Shown here: positions 21,782 through 34,532 of the stretch, in pieces | Layout: each line of letters opens with the position of its first letter | Numbering within the stretch: the stretch's first letter is position 1 | Source of the DNA: Muricea muricata | Taxonomy: Eukaryota; Cnidaria; Anthozoa; Malacalcyonacea; Plexauridae | Direction of reading: 5' to 3' | DNA: 64,000 nucleotides | Assembly: GCA_963855995.1 (NCBI GenBank) | Contig: OY979717.1 | Location: forward strand, 7,985,290-8,049,289 | Notes under the pieces: model-generated | Seen by the model: only the letters and a program-made list of their open reading frames with translations | The model's database searches: none | Told to the model about the DNA's origin: nothing | Made by a program: the position numbers and the translations under genes

Positions 21782-21854
21782 TGCCCTGTGTGAGGGTCGA
21801 ACTCACGACCTTTAGATTATGAGACTAACGCGCTACCTACTGCGCTAACAGGGC
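21782..21854 (-). tRNA. Elongator tRNA-Met(CAU), class M0
   Basis: Fully paired acceptor. Confidence 0.97.
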
Positions 21855-22043
21855 TACTGGCACAAAGGTTAGTGTAGAAAAATCTATTTTTTTATCAAAG
21901 ACTGTAGGCTAGCATACTAATTTTGTCTTATCAAAAATTAGTTTCAATGATCACCTGAAATTTCTTCCATATGGATCATAATATTTTGCCAATATCAACA
22001 AAAAATATTTGGACAGACACGTTTATCCTACCTTGTTGCAAAT

Positions 22044-22116
22044 CGCCCAACGTGGGGCTCGAACCCACGACCCTGAGATTAAGAGTCTCATGCTCTACCG
22101 ACTGAGCTAGCCGGGC
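22044..22116 (-). tRNA. tRNA-Lys(CUU), class K0
   Basis: Standard sequence. Confidence 0.97.
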
Positions 22117-22631
22117 AACGGTGCCCATCAAGGCGATGGGTACTCTAATAAAACGTACCAAACAACGATAATTTACAAAATTTTTGACTAAAAAGTCAAT
22201 GCTGGTGTCCTGTGTGACAGAGAAAAACAAGACAGTTAAAATATGACAATATTCCGCTATCAATCGCGTAAAGAACACTATGGGAAGAAAAAGGTAATGC
22301 AGAATAAATTTATTCCAGTCTTCAATGTTGAACAAGATCATCCTACTTTTCTTTTGCCGAAAATTAGATTTAACCATCAATGGAATTTTCCATCCACATC
22401 AATGAAAGTAATTTCTCAGAATTAACAAAGCGCTTTTAAACATAGACGTTAATTTTTACGACGTTGAAAATCTCGCCACGTGGGACACAAACCAACAACC
22501 CTGAGATTAAGATTCTTAAGTTCTACTGCCTGAGTTATCGGGCAACGGTGCCCAGTTCGGCGATCAGTACTTAAGTAATTCGTCCTAAACAACAGTAATC
22601 TACAAAAATCTAAGAAAAACGTAGATGTTGG

Positions 22632-22704
22632 TGCCCTGTGTGAGGGTCGAACTCACGACCTTTAGATTATGAGACTAACGCGCTACCTACTGCGCTAACA
22701 GGAC
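22632..22704 (-). tRNA. Elongator tRNA-Met(CAU), class Ma
   Basis: U2-G71 wobble. Confidence 0.95.
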
Positions 22705-22893
22705 TACTGCCACAAAGGTTAGGTTAGAAAAATCTATTTTTTTTATCAAAGACTGAAGGCTAGAATACTAATTTTGTCTTATCAAAAACTAGTTTCAATG
22801 ATCACCTAAAATTCTTCCATATGGATCATAACATTTTGCCCATGTCAAAAAAAAATATTTAAACAGAGACGTTCATCCTACCATGTTGCAAAT

Positions 22894-22966
22894 CACCCAA
22901 AGTGGGGCTTGAACCCAAGGCCCTGAGATTAAGAGTCTGACGCTCTACCGACTGAGCTAGCCGGGC
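22894..22966 (-). tRNA. tRNA-Lys(CUU), class KD with two further changes
   Basis: KD faults plus a U49xC65 mismatch at the foot of the T stem and A26 to G. The most damaged KD copy. Confidence 0.8.
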
Positions 22967-23481
22967 AACGGTGCCCATCAAGGCGATGGGTACTCTAATA
23001 AAACGTACCAAACAACGATAATTTACAAAATATTTAACAAAAAAATAAATGTTGGTGTGCTGTGTTACAAAGAAAAACAAGACATTTAAATTATGATAGT
23101 ATTCCGCGTTCAATCGGGTTAAAACAACTATGGCCACAAAAAGGTAATGCAGATTAAATTTATTCTTGTCTTCAATGTTGAACAAGATCATCCTACTTTT
23201 TTCTTGCCGAAAATTAGATTTAACCATCAATGGAATTTTCCATCCACATCAATGAAAGTAATTTCTCAGCATTAACAAAGCGCTTTTAAACATAGACGTT
23301 AATTTTTACGACGTTGAAAATCTCGCCACGTGGGACACAAACTAACAACCCTGAGATTAAGATTCTTAAGTTCTACTGCCTGAGTTATCCGGCAACGGTG
23401 CCCACTTCGGCGACCAGTACTTAAGTAATTCGTCCTAAACAACAGTAATCTAAAAAAATCTAAGGAAAACGTACATGTTGG

Positions 23482-23554
23482 TGCCTTGTGTGAGGGTCGA
23501 ACTCACGACCTTTAGATTATGAGACTAACGCGCTACCTACTGCGCTAACAGGGC
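23482..23554 (-). tRNA. Elongator tRNA-Met(CAU), class Mc
   Basis: C4xA69; 4250-bp twin of the 19232 copy. Confidence 0.9.
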
Positions 23555-23743
23555 TACTGGCACAAAGGTTTGTGTAGAAAAATCTATTTTTTTATCAAAG
23601 ACTGAAGGCTAGCATACTAATTTTGTCTTATCAAAAATTAGTTTCAATGATCACCCGAAATTTCTTCCATATGGATCATAATATTTTGCCAATATAAACA
23701 AAAAATATTTGAACAGACACGTTTATCCTACCATGTTGCAAAT

Positions 23744-23816
23744 CGCCCAACGTGGGGCTCGAACCCACGACCCTGAGATTAAGAGTCTCATGCTCTACCG
23801 ACTGAGCTAGCCGGGC
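23744..23816 (-). tRNA. tRNA-Lys(CUU), class K0
   Basis: Standard; twin of the 19494 copy. Confidence 0.97.
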
Positions 23817-24331
23817 AACGGTGACCATCAAGGCGATGGGTACTCTAATAAAACGTACCAAACAACGATAATTTACAAAATATTTAACAAAAAAATAAAT
23901 GTTGGTGTGCTCTGTTACAAAAAAAAACAAGACATTTAATTTATGATAGTATTCCGCTATCAATCGCGTTAAAAAAACTATGGCCACAAAAAGGTAATGC
24001 AGATTAAATTTATTCTTGTCTTCAATGTTGAACAAGATCATCCTACTTTTTTCTTGCCGAAAATTAGATTTAACCATCAATGGAATTTTCCATCCACATC
24101 AATGAAAGTAATTTCTCAGCATTAACAAAGCGCTTTTAAACATAGACGTTAATTTTTACGACGTTGAAAATCTCGCCACGTGGGACACAAACCAACAACC
24201 CTGAGATTAAGATTCTTAAGTTCTACTGCCTGAGTTATCGGGCAACGGTGCCCAGTTCGGCGATCAGTACTTAAGTAATTCGTCGTAAACAACAGTAATC
24301 TACAAAAATCTAAGGAAAACGTAGATGTTGG

Positions 24332-24404
24332 TGCCCTGTGTGAGGGTCGAACTCACGACCTTTAGATTATGAGACTATCGCGCTACCTATTGCGCTAACT
24401 GGAC
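24332..24404 (-). tRNA. tRNA-Met(CAU), class Mf, probably dead
   Basis: Same three faults as its 4250-bp twin at 20082. Confidence 0.82.
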
Positions 24405-24593
24405 TACTGGCTTAAAGGTTAGGTTAGAAAAATCTATTTTTTTTATCAAAGACTGAAGGCTAGAATACTAATTTTGTCTTATCAAAAACTAGTTTCAATG
24501 ATCACCTAAAATTCTTCCATATGGATCATAACATTTTTCCCATGTCAAAAAAAAATATTTAAACAGAGACGTTCATCCTACCATGTTGCAAAT

Positions 24594-24666
24594 CGCCCAA
24601 CGTGGGGCTCGAACCCACGACCCTGAGATTAAGAGTCTGATGGTCTACCGACTGAGCTAGCCGGGC
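24594..24666 (-). tRNA. tRNA-Lys(CUU), class KE
   Basis: C28xC42 and C11xC24; twin of the 20344 copy. Confidence 0.86.
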
Positions 24667-25181
24667 AACGGTGCCCATCAAGGCGAAGGGTACTCTAATA
24701 AAACGTCACAAACAACGATAATTTACAAAATATTTAACAAAAAAATAAATGTTGGTGTGCTGTGTTACAAAGAAAAACAAGACATTTAAATTATGATAGT
24801 ATTCCGCTATCAATCGCGTTAAAACAACTATGGCCACAAAAAGGTAATGCAGATTAAATTTATTCTTGTCTTCAATGTTGAACAAGATCATCCTACTTTT
24901 TTCTTGCCGAAAATTAGATTTAACCATCAATGGAATTTTCCATCCACATCAATGAAAGTAATTTCTCAGCATTAACAAAGCGCTTTTAAACATAGACGTT
25001 AATTTTTACGACGTTTAAAATCTCGCCACGTGGGACACAAACCAACATTCCTGAGATTAAGATTCTTAAGTTCTACTGCCTGAGTTATCGGGCAACGGTG
25101 CCCAGTTCGGCGATCAGTACTTAAGTAATTCGTCCTAAACAGCAGTAATCTACAAAAATCTAAGGAAAACGTAGATGTTGG

Positions 25182-25254
25182 TGCCCTGTGTGAGTGTCGA
25201 ACTCACGACCTTTAGATTATGAGACTAACGCGCTACCTACTGCGCTAACAGGGC
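25182..25254 (-). tRNA. Elongator tRNA-Met(CAU), class Me
   Basis: A60; twin of the 20932 copy. Confidence 0.94.
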
Positions 25255-25443
25255 TACTGGCACAAAGGTTAGTGTAGAAAAATCTATTTTTTTATCAAAG
25301 ACTGTAGGCTAGCATACTAATTTTGTCTTATCAAAAATTAGTTTCAATGATCACCTGAAATTTCTTCCATATGGATCATAATATTTTGCCAATATCAACA
25401 AAAAATATTTGGACAGACACGTTTATCCTACCTTGTTGAAAAT

Positions 25444-25516
25444 CGCCCAACGTGGGGCTCGAACCCACGACCCTGAGATTAAGAGTCTCATGCTCTACCG
25501 ACTGAGCTAGCCGGGC
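25444..25516 (-). tRNA. tRNA-Lys(CUU), class K0
   Basis: Standard; shares the TTGAAAAT 3' flank with the 21194 copy. Confidence 0.97.
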
Positions 25517-26031
25517 AACGGTGCCCATCAAGGCGATGGGTACTCTAATAAAACGTACCAAACAACGATAATTTACAAAATTTTTGACTAAAAAGTCAAT
25601 GCTGGTGTCCTGTGTGACAGAGAAAAACAAGACAGTTAAAATATGACAATATTCCGCTATCAATCGCGTAAAGAACACTATGGGAAGAAAAAGGTAATGC
25701 AGAATAAATTTATTCCAGTCTTCAATGTTGAACAAGATCATCCTACTTTTCTTTTGCCGAAAATTAGATTTAACCATCAATGGAATTTTCCATCCACATC
25801 AATGAAAGTAATTTCTCAGAATTAACAAAGCGCTTTTAAACATAGACGTTAATTTTTACGACGTTGAAAATCTCGCCACGTGGGACACAAACCAACAACC
25901 CTGAGATTAAGATTCTTAAGTTCTACTGCCTGAGTTATCGGGCAACGGTGCCCAGTTCGGCGATCAGTACTTAAGTAATTCGTCCTAAACAACAGTAATC
26001 TACAAAAATCTAAGAAAAACGTAGATGTTGG

Positions 26032-26104
26032 TGCCCTGTGTGAGGGTCGATTTCACGACCTTTAGATTATGAGACTAACGCGCTACCTACTGCGCTAACA
26101 GGAC
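26032..26104 (-). tRNA. tRNA-Met(CAU) with broken T arm
   Basis: Two adjacent changes turn G53-U54 into AA, giving A53xC61 and removing the invariant T54. The B box is damaged too, so transcription and folding should both suffer. Acceptor has U2-G71. Confidence 0.85.
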
Positions 26105-26293
26105 TACTGCCACAAAGGTTAGGTTAGAAAAATCTATTTTTTTTATCAAAGACTGAAGGCTAGAATACTAATTTTGTCTTATCAAAAACTAGTTTCAATG
26201 ATCACCTAAAATTCTTCCATATGGATCATAACATTTTGCCCATGTCAAAAAAAAATATTTAAACAGAGACGTTCATCCTACCATGTTGCAAAT

Positions 26294-26366
26294 CACCCAA
26301 AGTGGGGCTTGAACCCACGGCCCTGAGATTAAGAGTCTGATGCTCTACCGACTGAGCTAGCCGGGC
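26294..26366 (-). tRNA. tRNA-Lys(CUU), class KD, probably impaired
   Basis: Same faults as the 8442 copy. Confidence 0.85.
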
Positions 26367-26881
26367 AACGGTGCCCATCAAGGCGATGGGTACTCTAATA
26401 AAACGTACCAAACAACGATAATTTACAAAATATTTAACAAAAAAATAAATGTTGGTGTGCTGTGTTACAAAGAAAAACAAGACATTTAAATTATGATAGT
26501 ATTCCGCTATCAATCGCGTTAAAACAACTGTGGCCACAAAAAGGTAATGCAGATTAAATTTATTCTTGTCTTCAATGTTGAACAAGATCATCCTACTTTT
26601 TTCTTGCCGAAAATTAGATTTAACCATCAATGGAATTTTCCATCCACATCAATGAAAGTAATTTCTTAGCATTAACAAAGCGCTTTTAAACATAGACGTT
26701 AATTTTTACGACGTTGAAAATCTCGCCACGTGGGACACAAACCAACAACCCTGAGATTAAGATTCTTAAGTTCTACTGCCTGAGTTATCCGGCAACGGTG
26801 CCCACTTCGGCAACCAGTACTTAAGTAATTCGTCCTAAACAACAGTAATCTAAAAAAATCTAAGGAAAACGTAGATGTTGG

Positions 26882-26954
26882 TGCCCTGTGTGAGGGTCGA
26901 ACTCACGACCTTTAGATTATGAGACTAACGCGCTACCTACTGCGCTAACAGGGC
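26882..26954 (-). tRNA. Elongator tRNA-Met(CAU), class M0
   Basis: Fully paired acceptor. Confidence 0.97.
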
Positions 26955-27143
26955 TACTGGCACAAAGGTTTGTGTAGAAAAATCTATTTTTTTATCAAAG
27001 ACTGAAGGCTAGCATACTAATTTTGTCTTATCAAAAATTAGTTTCAATGATCACCTGAAATTTCTTCCATATGGATCATAATATTTTTCCAATGTAAACA
27101 AAAAATATTTGAACAGACACGTTTATCTTACCATGTTGCAAAT

Positions 27144-27216
27144 CGCCCAACGTGGGGCTCGAACCCACGACCCTGAGATTAAGAGTCTCATGCTCTACCG
27201 AGTGAGCTAGCCAGGC
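27144..27216 (-). tRNA. tRNA-Lys(CUU), U4-G69 and C15
   Basis: C4 to U gives a wobble with G69, and G15 to C disturbs the 15-48 contact and the A box. Stems otherwise intact. Confidence 0.88.
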
Positions 27217-27731
27217 AACGGTGCCCATCAAGGCGATGGGTACTCTAATAAAACGTACCAAACAACGATAATTTACAAAATATTTAACAAAAAAATAAAT
27301 GTTGGTGTGCTGTGTTACAAAGAAAAACAAGACATTTAAATTATGATAGTATTCCGCTATCAATCGCGTTCAAACAACTATGGCCACAAAAAGGTAATGC
27401 AGATTAAATTTATTCTTGTCTTCAATGTTGAACAAGATCATCCTACTTTTTTCTTGCTGAAAATTAGATTTAACCATCAATGGAATTTTCCATCCACATC
27501 AATGAAAGTAATTTCTCAGCATTAACAAAGCGCTTTTAAACATAGACGTTAATTTTTACGACGTTGAAAATCTCGCCACGTGGGACACAAACCAACAACC
27601 CTGAGATTAAGATTCTTAAGTTCTACTGCCTGAGTTATCCGGCAACGGTGCCCACTTCGGCGACCAGTACTTAAGTAATTCGTCCTAAACAACAGTAATC
27701 TAAAAAAATCTAAGGAAAACGTACATGTTGG

Positions 27732-27804
27732 TGCCTTGTGTTAGGGTCGAACTCACGACCTTTAGATTATGAGACTAACGCGCTACCTACTGCGCTAACA
27801 GGGC
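27732..27804 (-). tRNA. tRNA-Met(CAU), class Mc plus T-stem mismatch
   Basis: C4xA69 and a G51xA63 mismatch in the T stem. Probably impaired. Confidence 0.86.
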
Positions 27805-27993
27805 TACTGGCACAAAGGTTAGTGTAGAAAAATCTATTTTTTTATCGAAGACTGAAGGCTAGCATACTAATTTTGTCTTATCAAAAATTAGTTTCAATGA
27901 TCACCTGAAATTTCTTCCAGATGGATCATAATATTTTGCCAATATAAACAAAAAATATTTGAACAGACACGTTTATCCTACCATGTTGCAAAT

Positions 27994-28066
27994 CGCCCAA
28001 CGTGGGGCTCGAACCCACGACCCTGAGATTAAGAGTCTCATGCTCTACCGACTGAGCTAGCCGGGC
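27994..28066 (-). tRNA. tRNA-Lys(CUU), class K0
   Basis: Standard sequence. Confidence 0.97.
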
Positions 28067-28582
28067 AACGGTGCCCATCAAGGCGATAGGTACTCTAATA
28101 AAACGTACCAAACAACGATAATTTAAACAATTTTTGACCAAAAAGTCAATGCTTTGTGTCCTGTGTGACAGAGAAAAACAAGACAGTTAAAATATGACAG
28201 TATTCCGCTATCAATCGCGTAAAGAACACTATGGGAAAAAAAAGGTAATGCAGAATAAATTTATTCTAGTCTTCAATGCTGAACAAGATCATCCTACTTT
28301 TCTCTTGCCGAAAATTAGATTTAACCATCAATGGAATTTTTCATCCACATCAATGAAAGTAAATTGTCAGCATTAACAAAGCGCTTTTAAACATAGACGT
28401 TAATTTTTACGACGTTGAAAATCTCGCCACGTGGGACACAAACCAACAACCCTGAGATTAAAATTCTTAAGTTTTACTGCCTGAGTAATCGGGCAACGGT
28501 GCCCAGTTCGGCGATCAGTACTTAAGTAATTCGTCGTAAACAACAGTAATCTACAAAAATCTAAGGAAAACGTAGATGTTGG

Positions 28583-28655
28583 TGCCCTGTGTGAGGGTCG
28601 AACTCACGACCTTTAGATTATGAGACTAACGCGCTACCTACTGCGCTAACAGGGC
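28583..28655 (-). tRNA. Elongator tRNA-Met(CAU), class M0
   Basis: Fully paired acceptor; 851-bp unit. Confidence 0.97.
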
Positions 28656-28844
28656 TACTGGCACAAAGGTTAGTGTAGAAAAATCTATTTTTTTATCGAA
28701 GACTGAAGGCTAGCATACTAATTTTGTCTTATCAAAAATTAGTTTCAATGATCACCTGAAATTTCTTCCAGATGGATCATAATATTTTGCCAATATAAAC
28801 AAAAAATATTTGAACAGACACGTTTATCCTACCATATTGCAAAT

Positions 28845-28917
28845 CGCCCAACGTGGGGCTCGAACCCACGACCCTGAGATTAAGAGTCTCATGCTCTACC
28901 GACTGAGCTAGCCGGGC
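28845..28917 (-). tRNA. tRNA-Lys(CUU), class K0
   Basis: Standard sequence; 3' flank has CCATATTGC. Confidence 0.97.
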
Positions 28918-29432
28918 AACGGTGCCCATCAAGGCGATGGGTACTCTAATAAAACGTACCAAACAACGATAATTTAAACAATTTTTGACCAAAAAGTCAA
29001 TGCTTTGTGTCCTGTGTGACAGAGAAAAACAAGACAGTTAAAATATGACAGTATTCCGCTATCAATCGCGTAAAGAACACTATGGGAAAAAAAAGGTAAT
29101 GCAGAATAAATTTATTCTAGTCTTCAATGCTGAACAAGATCATCCTACTTTTCTCTTGCCGAAATTAGATTTAACCATCAATGGAATTTTTCATCCACAT
29201 CAATGAAAGTAATTTCTCAGCATTAACAAAGCGCTTTTAAACATAGACGTTAATTTTTACGACGTTGAAAATCTCGCCACGTGGGACACAAACCAACAAC
29301 CCTGAGATTAAAATTCTTAAGTTTTACTGCCTGAGTAATCGGGCAACGGTGCCCAGTTCGGCGATCAGTACTTAAGTAATTTGTCGTAAACAACAGTAAT
29401 CTACAAAAATCTAAGGAAAACGTAGATGTTGG

Positions 29433-29505
29433 TGGCCTGTGTGAGGGTCGAACTCACGACCTTTAGACTATGAGACTAACGCGCTACCTACTGCGCTAAC
29501 AGGGC
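29433..29505 (-). tRNA. tRNA-Met(CAU), C2xC71 and G38
   Basis: The 3' acceptor strand reads ACAGGCC, so C2 faces C71. The anticodon loop reads CTCATAG (A38 to G). Probably impaired. Confidence 0.86.
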
Positions 29506-29694
29506 TACTGGCACAAAGGTTTGTGTAAAAAAATCTATTTTTTTATCAAAGACTGAAAACTAGCATACTAATTTTGTCTTATCAAAAATTAGTTTCAATG
29601 ATCACCTGAAATTTCTTCCATATGGATCATAATATTTTTCCAATGTAAACAAAAAATATTTGAACAGACACGTTTATCCTACCATGTTGCAAAC

Positions 29695-29767
29695 CGCGCA
29701 ACGTGGGGCTCGAACCCACGACCCTGAGATTAAGAGTCTCATGCTCTACCGAGTGAGCTAGCCAGGC
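29695..29767 (-). tRNA. tRNA-Lys(CUU), C3xC70, U4-G69 and C15
   Basis: As the 27144 copy, with an added C3xC70 mismatch next to the wobble. Acceptor stem is weak; probably impaired. Confidence 0.84.
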
Positions 29768-30282
29768 AACGGTGCCCATCAAGGCGATGGGTACTCTAAT
29801 AAAACGTACCAAACAACGATAATTTACAAAATATTTAACAAAAAGATAAATAATGGTGTGCTGTGTTACAAAGAAAAACAAGACATTTAAATTATGATAG
29901 TATTCCGCTATCAATCGCGTTAAAACAACTATGGCCACAAAAAGGTAATGCAGATTAAATTTATTCTTGTCTTCAATGTTGAACAAGATCATCCTACTTT
30001 TTTCTTGCCGAAAATTAGATTTAACCATCAATGGAATTTTCCATCCACATCAATGAAAGTAATTTCTCAGCATTAACAAAGCGCTTTTAAACATAGACGT
30101 TAATTTTTACGACGTTGAAAATCTCGCCACGTGGGACACAAACCAACAACCCTGAGATTAAGATTCTTAAGTTCTACTGCCTGAGTTATCCGGCAACGGT
30201 GCCCACTTCGGCGACCAGTACTTAAGTAATTCGTCCTAAACAACAGTAATCTAAAAAAATCTAAGGAAAACGTACATGTTGG

Positions 30283-30355
30283 TGCCTTGTGTGAGGGTCG
30301 AACTCACGACCTTTAGATTATGAGACTAACGCGCTACCTACTGCGCTAACAGGGC
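30283..30355 (-). tRNA. Elongator tRNA-Met(CAU), class Mc
   Basis: C4xA69. Confidence 0.9.
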
Positions 30356-30544
30356 TACTGGCACAAAGGTTTGTGTAGAAAAATCTATTTTTTTATCAAA
30401 GACTGAAGGCTAGCATACTAATTTTGTCTTATCAAAAATTAGTTTCAATGATCACCCGAAATTTCTTCCATATGGATCATAATATTTTGCCAATATAAAC
30501 AAAAAATATTTGAACAGACACGTTTATCCTACCATGTTGCAAAT

Positions 30545-30617
30545 GGCCCAACGTGGGGCTCGAACCCACGACCCTGAGATTAAGAGTCTCATGCTCTACC
30601 GACTGAGCTAGCCGGGC
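30545..30617 (-). tRNA. tRNA-Lys(CUU) with C73 discriminator
   Basis: Cloverleaf as K0, but the discriminator base is C instead of G. The base at 73 often influences charging. Confidence 0.93.
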
Positions 30618-31132
30618 AACGGTGACCATCAAGGCGATGGGTACTCTAATAAAACGTACCAAACAACGATAATTTACAAAATATTTAACAAAAAAATAAA
30701 TGGTTGTGTGCTGTGTTACAAAAAAAAACAAGACATTTAAATTATGATAGTATTCCGCTATCAATCGCGTTAAAACAACTATGGCCACAAAAAGGTAATG
30801 CAGATTAAATTTATTCTTGTCTTCAATGTTGAACAAGATCATCCTACTTTTTTCTTGCCGAAAATTAGATTTAACCATCAATGGAATTTTCCATCCACAT
30901 CAATGAAAGTAATTTCTCAGCATTAACAAAGCGCTTTTAAACATAGACGTTAATTTTTACGACGTTGAAAATCTCGCCACGTGGGACACAAACCAACAAC
31001 CCTGAGATTAAAATTCTTAAGTTCTACTGCCTGAGTTATCGGGCAACGGTGCCCAGTTCGGCGATCAGTACTTAAGTAATTCGTCCTAAACAACAGTAAT
31101 CTAAAAAAATCCAAGGAAAACGTAGATGTTGG

Positions 31133-31205
31133 TGCCCTGTGTGAGGGTCGAACTCACGACCTTTAGATTATGAGACTAACGCGCTACCTACTGCGCTAAC
31201 AGGAC
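31133..31205 (-). tRNA. Elongator tRNA-Met(CAU), class Ma
   Basis: U2-G71 wobble. Confidence 0.95.
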
Positions 31206-31394
31206 TACTGGCACAAAGGTTAGGTTAGAAAAATCTATTTTTTTTATCAAAGACTTAAGGCTAGAATACTAATTTTGTCTTATCAAAAACTAGTTTCAAT
31301 GATCACCTAAAATTCTTCCATATGGATCATAACATTTTGCCCATCTCAAAAAAAAATATTTAAACAGAGACGTTCATCCTACCATGTTGCAAAT

Positions 31395-31467
31395 CGCCCA
31401 ACGTGGGGCTCGAACCCACGACCCTGAGATTAAGAGTCTCATGCTCTACCGACTGAGCTAGCCGGGC
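31395..31467 (-). tRNA. tRNA-Lys(CUU), class K0
   Basis: Standard sequence. Confidence 0.97.
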
Positions 31468-31982
31468 AACGGTGGCCATCAAGGCGATGGGTACTCTAAT
31501 AAAACGTCACAAACAACGATAATTTACAAAATATTTAACAAAAAAATAAATTTTGGTGTGCTGTGTTACAAACAAAAACAAGACATTTAAATTATGACAT
31601 TATTCCGCTATCAATCGGGTTAAAACAACTATGGCCACAAAAAGGTAATGCAGATTAAATTTTTTCTTGTCTTCAATGTTGAACAAGATCATCCTACTTT
31701 TTTCTTGCCGAAAATTAGATTTAACCATCAATGGAATTTTCCATCCACATCAATGAAAGTAATTTCTCAGCATTAACAAAGCGTTTTTAAACATAGACGA
31801 TAATTTTTACGACGTTGAAAATCTCGCCACGTGGGACACAAACCATTAACCCTGAGATTAAGATTCTTAAGTTCTACTGCCTGAGTTATCCGGCCCCGGT
31901 GCCCACTTCGGCGACCAGTACTTAAGTAGTTCGTCCTAAACAACAGTAATCTAAAAAAATCTAAGGAAAACGTACATGTTGG

Positions 31983-32055
31983 TGCCCTGTGTGAGAGTCG
32001 AACTCACGATCTTTAGATTATGAGACTAACGCGCTACCTACTGCGCTAACAGGGC
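31983..32055 (-). tRNA. Elongator tRNA-Met(CAU), class Mb
   Basis: Fully paired acceptor, U60. Confidence 0.95.
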
Positions 32056-32244
32056 TACTGGCACAAAGGTTAGTGTAGAAAAATCTATTTTTTTATCAAA
32101 GACTGTAGGCTAGCATACTAATTTTGTCTTATCAAAAATTAGTTTCAATGATCACCTGAAATTTCTTCCATATGGATCATAATATTTTTCCAATATCAAC
32201 AAAAAATATTTGGACAGACACGTTTATCCTACCTTGTTGCAAAT

Positions 32245-32317
32245 CGCCCAACGTGGGGCTCGAACCCACGACCCTGAGATTAAGAGTCTCATGCTCTACC
32301 GACTGAGCTAGCCGGGC
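32245..32317 (-). tRNA. tRNA-Lys(CUU), class K0
   Basis: Standard sequence. Confidence 0.97.
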
Positions 32318-32832
32318 AACGGTGCCCATCAAGGCGATGGGTACTCTAATAAAACGTACCAAACAACGATAATTTACAAAATTTTTGACTAAAAAGTCAA
32401 TGCTGGTGTCCTGTGTGACAGAGAAAAACAAGACAGTTAAAATATGACAATATTCCGCTATCAATCGCGTAAAGAACACTATGGGAAGAAAAAGGTAATG
32501 CAGAATAAATTTATTCCAGTCTTCAATGTTGAACAAGATCATCCTACTTTTCTTTTTCCGAAAATTAGATTTAACCATCAATGGAATTTTCCATCCACAT
32601 CAATGAAAGTAATTTCTCAGAATTAACAAAGCGCTTTTAAACATAGACGTTAATTTTTACGACGTTGAAAATCTCGCCACGTGGGACACAAACCAACAAC
32701 CCTGAGATTAAGATTCTTAAGTTCTACTGCCTGAGTTATCGGGCAACGGTGCCCAGTTCGGCGATCAGTACTTAAGTAGTTCGTCCTAAACAACAGTAAT
32801 CTACAAAAATCTAAGAAAAACGTAGATGTTGG

Positions 32833-32905
32833 TGCCCTGTGTGAGGGTCGAACTCACGACCTTTAGATTATGAGACTAACGCGCTACCTACTGCGCTAAC
32901 AGGAC
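32833..32905 (-). tRNA. Elongator tRNA-Met(CAU), class Ma
   Basis: U2-G71 wobble. Confidence 0.95.
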
Positions 32906-33094
32906 TACTGCCACAAAGGTTAGGTTAGAAAAATCTATTTTTTTTATCAAAGACTGAAGGCTAGAATACTAATTTTGTCTTATCAAAAACTAGTTTCAAT
33001 GATCACCTAAAATTCTTCCATATGGATCATAACATTTTGCCCATGTCAAAAAAAAAAATTTAAACAGAGACGTTCATCCTACCATGTTGCAAAT

Positions 33095-33167
33095 CACCCA
33101 AAGTGGGGCTTGAACCCACGGCCCTGAGATTAAGAGTCTGATGCTCTACCGACTGAGCTAGCCGGGC
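33095..33167 (-). tRNA. tRNA-Lys(CUU), class KD, probably impaired
   Basis: Faults as at 8442. The downstream T9 run is changed here (A10 on the plus strand, then ATT). Confidence 0.85.
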
Positions 33168-33682
33168 AACGGTGCCCATCAAGGCGATGGGTACTCTAAT
33201 AAAACGTACCAAACAACGATAATTTACAAAATATTTAACAAAAAAATAAATGTTGGTGTGCTGTGTTACAAAGAAAAACAAGACATTTAAATTATGATAG
33301 TATTCCGCTATCAATCGCGTTAAAACAACTGTGGCCACAAAAAGGTAACGCAGATTAAATTTATTCTTGTCTTCAATGTTGAACAAGATCATCCTACTTT
33401 TTTCTTGCCGAAAATTAGATTTAACCATCAATGGAATTTTCCATCCACATCAATGAAAGTAATTTCTCAGCATTAACAAAGCGCTTTTAAACATAGACGT
33501 TAATTTTTACGACGTTGAAAATCTCGCCACGTGGGACACAAACCAACAACCCTGAGATTAAGATTCTTAAGTTCTACTGCCTGAGTTATCCGGCAACGGT
33601 GCCCACTTCGGCGACCAGTACTTAAGTAATTCGTCCTAAACAACAGTAATCTAAAAAAATCTAAGGAAAACGTACATGTTGG

Positions 33683-33755
33683 TGCCTTGTGTGAGGGTCG
33701 AACTCACGACCTTTAGATTATGAGACTAACGCGCTACCTACTGCGCTAACAGGGC
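33683..33755 (-). tRNA. Elongator tRNA-Met(CAU), class Mc
   Basis: C4xA69; 3400-bp twin of the 30283 copy. Confidence 0.9.
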
Positions 33756-33944
33756 TACTGGCACAAAGGTTTGTGTAGAAAAATCTATTTTTTTATCAAA
33801 GACTGAAGGCTAGCATACTAATTTTGTCTTATCAAAAATTAGTTTCAATGATCACCTGAAATTTCTTCCATATGGATCATAATATTTTGCCAATATAAAC
33901 AAAAAATATTTGAACAGACACGTTTATCCTACCATGTTGCAAAT

Positions 33945-34017
33945 GGCCCAACGTGGGGCTCGAACCCACGACCCTGAGATTAAGAGTCTCATGCTCTACC
34001 GACTGAGCTAGCCGGGC
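33945..34017 (-). tRNA. tRNA-Lys(CUU) with C73 discriminator
   Basis: 3400-bp twin of the 30545 copy, same C73. Confidence 0.93.
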
Positions 34018-34532
34018 AACGGTGACCATCAAGGCGATGGGTACTCTAATAAAACGTACCAAACAACGATAATTTACAAAATATTTAACAAAAAAATAAA
34101 TGGTTGTGTGCTGTGTTACAAAAAAAAACAAGACATTTAAATTATGATAGTATTCCGCTATCAATCGCGTTAAAACAACTATGGCCACAAAAAGGTAATG
34201 CAGATTAAATTTATTCTTGTCTTCAATGTTGAACAAGATCATCCTACTTTTTTCTTGCCGAAAATTAGATTTAACCATCAATGGAATTTTCCATCCACAT
34301 CAATGAAAGTAATTTCTCAGCATTAACAAAGCGCTTTTAAACATAGACGTTAATTTTTACGACGTTGAAAATCTCGCCACGTGGGACACAAACCAACAAC
34401 CCTGAGATTAAAATTCTTAAGTTCTACTGCCTGAGTTATCGGGCAACGGTGCCCAGTTCGGCGATCAGTACTTAAGTAATTCGTCCTAAACAACAGTAAT
34501 CTAAAAAAATCCAAGGAAAACGTAGATGTTGG

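Larger units (their letters stand above)
23110..26090. repeat. Duplicate of 18860-21840 at +4250 bp
   Basis: Five-unit step. Shares the Mf tRNA-Met, the AAAAAAAC relic variant and the TTGAAAAT flank. Ends are approximate. Confidence 0.8.
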
